64,000 nt of DNA from an uncultured Anaerolineae bacterium (GTDB lineage: Bacteria; Chloroflexota; Anaerolineae; Aggregatilineales; Phototrophicaceae): positions 24,396 through 88,395 of the forward strand of contig CALIEB010000004.1 of the NCBI GenBank assembly GCA_938022205.1, read 5' to 3'. Below are positions 61,797 through 64,000 of this stretch, in pieces. A program made the position numbers and the translations under genes. How positions within the stretch are numbered: position 1 is the first letter of the stretch; the number at the start of each line of letters is the position of its first letter. The notes beneath the pieces are model-generated. The model was not told the DNA's origin, ran no database searches, and saw nothing but the letters and a program-made list of their open reading frames with translations.

Positions 61797-64000
61797 ATGA
61801 GCAAGTTCACGCTTAAACCGACCAGCAAAGAGATTAAAGCCTATTACGCGCGGATGGGCGAACAGCGTCAGCTTGGGCTGACGGTGGAGGGCAACGTGGC
61901 ACCGGCGTTCGCGGACTTATTGGGCAGCTGTGCGCGGCAGCTGGGCTATCGCCTGAATGAGCAGCATCCGCTCAAGGTGAACGGGCGCAGCTTGCGGCTG
62001 GATGGGGCGGTGCTGACGCAATACAACTTGCGCTTTGGCGCGTGGGAAGCTAAGGACAGCGCGGACGATTTGCCCACAGAGGTCAAGAAGAAGTTCGCCG
62101 TCGGCTATCCCAAAGACAACATCCTCTTTCAATCGCCGCAGCGCGCCATCCTCGTTCAGGACGGGCGCGAAGTGCTTGACGTGGCGTTGGATGACCCGAA
62201 CAACCTCGTCAAGGTGTTGGAGGCGTTTTTCAACTACAAGGCACCCGCCCTTGAGGAATGGGAAGCGGCGGTGGCGGCTTTCAAGGCGCGCGTGCCGGAG
62301 GTGGCGGAGGGCTTGAAGGAGCTGATTGAGCGCGAATACAAGCAAAATCTGTCTTACAAGGCGGCGTTTGACGGCTTGCTGACGCAGTGCCGCATCGCTA
62401 TCAACCCGCAGCTCTCGCCAGAGGCGGTGCAAGAGATGCTCATTCAGCACCTGCTGACCGAGCGCATCTTCCGCAAGGTGTTCGACAACGACCGTTTCAC
62501 GCGCCAGAACGCCATCGCCCAAGAGTTGGAGAAGGTGGTGGACGCGCTGACGAGCAAAGAGTTCAACCGCGACGGCTTCATGCGTCCGCTTGACCACCTA
62601 TACGGCGCGATTGAGAAGACCGCCGCCGACATCCGCGACTATAACGAGAAGCAAGACTTCCTCAACACGGTGTATGAGCAGTTCTTTCAGGGCTTCAGCG
62701 TCAAGACCGCCGACACGCACGGCATCGTCTACACGCCGCAGCCGATTGTGCAGTTCATGGTCAAGAGCGTCGAGCAGCTGCTGCAACGCGAATTTGGGCG
62801 GTCGCTAGCCGACGAGGGCGTGCATATCCTCGACCCGTTCGTCGGGACGGGCAACTTCATCTTGCGCGTCATGGAGGAAATTCGCCAGACCAAGCCCAGC
62901 GCGCTGCCCCACAAGTATGCCCACGAGCTGCACTGTAACGAGGTCATGCTGCTGCCCTATTACATCGCCAGCATGAACATCGAACACGCCTACTACGAGG
63001 CGATGGGCGCATACGCGCCCTTCAAGGGCGTGTGCTTCGTCGACACCTTTGAGCTGGCGGAAGACAAGAACATGCCGCTGTTCGTCGAAGAGAACACCGA
63101 GCGCGTGCAGCGGCAGCGGCAAGCCAACATCACGGTGGTGCTGGGCAACCCGCCCTACAACGTCGGGCAAGCCAACGAGAACGACAACAACAAGAACCGC
63201 AAGTACCCCAAGCTCGACCAGCGCGTGCGCGAGACCTACGCGGCCACCAGCAAGGCGACCAACCGCAGAGCACTCTTTGACCCGTATGTGAAGGCGTTCA
63301 GGTGGGCTAGCGACCGCATCCGCGATGAGGGCGTGGTGGCTTTCGTCAGCAACAACAGCTTCCTCGACGGCATCGCCTTCGACGGCATGCGCCAATCGCT
63401 GCTGAAAGAGTTCGATGCCGTCTACGTCTTGGACTTGGGCGGGAACAGCCGTAAGACAAAACGCGGCGAAAAAGTCAGCAATGTGTTCGACATTCGCGTA
63501 GGGGTGTGCATCACCTTTCTGGTGCGCAAGCAAGACATCATGCCGCGTGGTGGTAGGCTGTATTATGCCGCTGTGCCAGAGACGGGTAGCAAACAAGCCA
63601 AGTTTGATTTCCTCAGCCAAGCGGTCAGCCTCGACGGCGTGACGTGGCAGCCGCTCACGCCTAAGGGCAACGTGTGGCTGACGGAGGGCATGCGCGACGA
63701 CTGGGCGACCATGCTCCCCTTAGGCACGAAAGACGGCAAGGCGGGCAGAGACGCTCAGACCATCTTCGGTTTATCTAGCTTGGGGGTTGTCACAAGTCGT
63801 GATGTATGGGTTTATAACTATCGAGATGACGTGGTTGAAGAGAACGTGACACGTTTGATACGAAATTACAACTACGAGGTTTTTCGCTACACTCATGAGA
63901 AAAATCCTCCTGCTCACATTGACAGCTATGTTAATAACGATCCATTGTTTATATCGTGGACAGACCGTCTCAAGCAAAGTCTTGTGAAACACCAAACGTT
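61797..64000 (+). CDS. type IIG-like restriction-modification enzyme, right end missing
   Basis: 734 codons are visible without a stop, and the gene runs off the window. The N-terminal region has a PD-(D/E)xK-like pair, D69 in LDGAV and E84/K86 in WEAKD, a likely nuclease site. A helical segment follows, then an N6-adenine methylase core with motif I DPFVGTGNF (from 346) and motif IV NPPY (451-454), as in type IIG and type ISP enzymes. No helicase domain is present before the methylase. Beyond about 63760 (the expected target-recognition part) the base composition becomes AT-rich and codon use changes. It probably cuts and methylates by itself; target unknown. Confidence 0.85.
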   Translation, partial: MSKFTLKPTSKEIKAYYARMGEQRQLGLTVEGNVAPAFADLLGSCARQLGYRLNEQHPLKVNGRSLRLDGAVLTQYNLRFGAWEAKDSADDLPTEVKKKFAVGYPKDNILFQSPQRAILVQDGREVLDVALDDPNNLVKVLEAFFNYKAPALEEWEAAVAAFKARVPEVAEGLKELIEREYKQNLSYKAAFDGLLTQCRIAINPQLSPEAVQEMLIQHLLTERIFRKVFDNDRFTRQNAIAQELEKVVDALTSKEFNRDGFMRPLDHLYGAIEKTAADIRDYNEKQDFLNTVYEQFFQGFSVKTADTHGIVYTPQPIVQFMVKSVEQLLQREFGRSLADEGVHILDPFVGTGNFILRVMEEIRQTKPSALPHKYAHELHCNEVMLLPYYIASMNIEHAYYEAMGAYAPFKGVCFVDTFELAEDKNMPLFVEENTERVQRQRQANITVVLGNPPYNVGQANENDNNKNRKYPKLDQRVRETYAATSKATNRRALFDPYVKAFRWASDRIRDEGVVAFVSNNSFLDGIAFDGMRQSLLKEFDAVYVLDLGGNSRKTKRGEKVSNVFDIRVGVCITFLVRKQDIMPRGGRLYYAAVPETGSKQAKFDFLSQAVSLDGVTWQPLTPKGNVWLTEGMRDDWATMLPLGTKDGKAGRDAQTIFGLSSLGVVTSRDVWVYNYRDDVVEENVTRLIRNYNYEVFRYTHEKNPPAHIDSYVNNDPLFISWTDRLKQSLVKHQT

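Noticed and set aside
1..64000. CRISPR arrays, insertion sequences, prophage genes
   Set aside because: No regularly spaced repeats, transposase motifs or phage structural genes were seen on either strand.

Overview
The window is a GC-rich, gene-dense chromosomal segment from a bacterium, most likely a member of the Chloroflexota (Anaerolineae-like). This assignment is inference from gene content. It rests on the pairing of an LppX/LprG-type lipoprotein with a DHA2-type MFS pump, a prokaryotic cytochrome oxidase subunit III/IV set next to a System I cytochrome c maturation cluster, a Thermus-type NADP isocitrate dehydrogenase with a C-terminal extension, and many small lipoproteins, SH3 proteins and TolB-like propellers. 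Promoters of the sigma-70 type (TTGACA/TATAAT-like) are readable in several places.

Layout. 1-9125: a truncated membrane glycosyltransferase and an orphan FtsX/MacB-type permease on the minus strand, a PspC-domain protein and a propeller-like protein on the plus strand, then a minus-strand operon of lipoprotein, MFS pump, nadE and a small unknown gene. 9593-13863: an orphan OmpR-type response regulator facing an envelope polysaccharide operon (nuclease-like EEP protein, GT4, polyprenyl-phosphate sugar transferase). 13930-22624: signalling block with a triple-GAF hybrid histidine kinase, tRNA-Leu(TAA), a DICT-PAS histidine kinase, CheW, a receptor without a periplasmic sensor domain, and a CheA-REC hybrid. 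22761-35227: mixed housekeeping and envelope genes (CinA/PncC, L,D-transpeptidase, TlpA, YchF, ArsP-type permease, M20 amidohydrolase, GT4, SH3 protein, methyltransferase, lipoproteins).

35228-37299: an AT-rich region with helically phased tandem repeats, a strong promoter and a 280-nt leader ahead of dnaA; dnaN is not adjacent. 37868-51458: a long respiratory block of oxidase subunits III and IV (without I and II), mono- and dihaem cytochromes c, and ccmE-F-H-G-(I-like)...A-B-C-D. CcmE carries Cys in place of the haem-binding His, and CcmH carries four Cys. A short unlisted ccmD-like gene ends the block at a perfect hairpin terminator.

51545-64000: a small frameshifted gene, NADP-IDH, an apparently inactive M50-type membrane protein, and a restriction-modification island. 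The island holds a nuclease gene split by a one-base frameshift plus an intact D12-class adenine methylase, and a scar after it repeats the 3' ends of the two preceding host genes. Then come an ArsR-type regulator with a perfect operator palindrome, a stand-alone hydantoinase A, an amino-acid ABC binding protein and permease without an ATPase, and finally a type IIG-like nuclease-methyltransferase running off the right edge. Both frameshifts lie in homopolymers, so sequencing error must be considered.

No CRISPR array, rRNA or insertion sequence was seen. The points most worth a second look are the restriction island with its flanking scar, the CcmE/CcmH variants, the dnaA upstream repeats, and two enzymes whose catalytic residues are replaced (M50 Glu to Gln, SDR Tyr to His).
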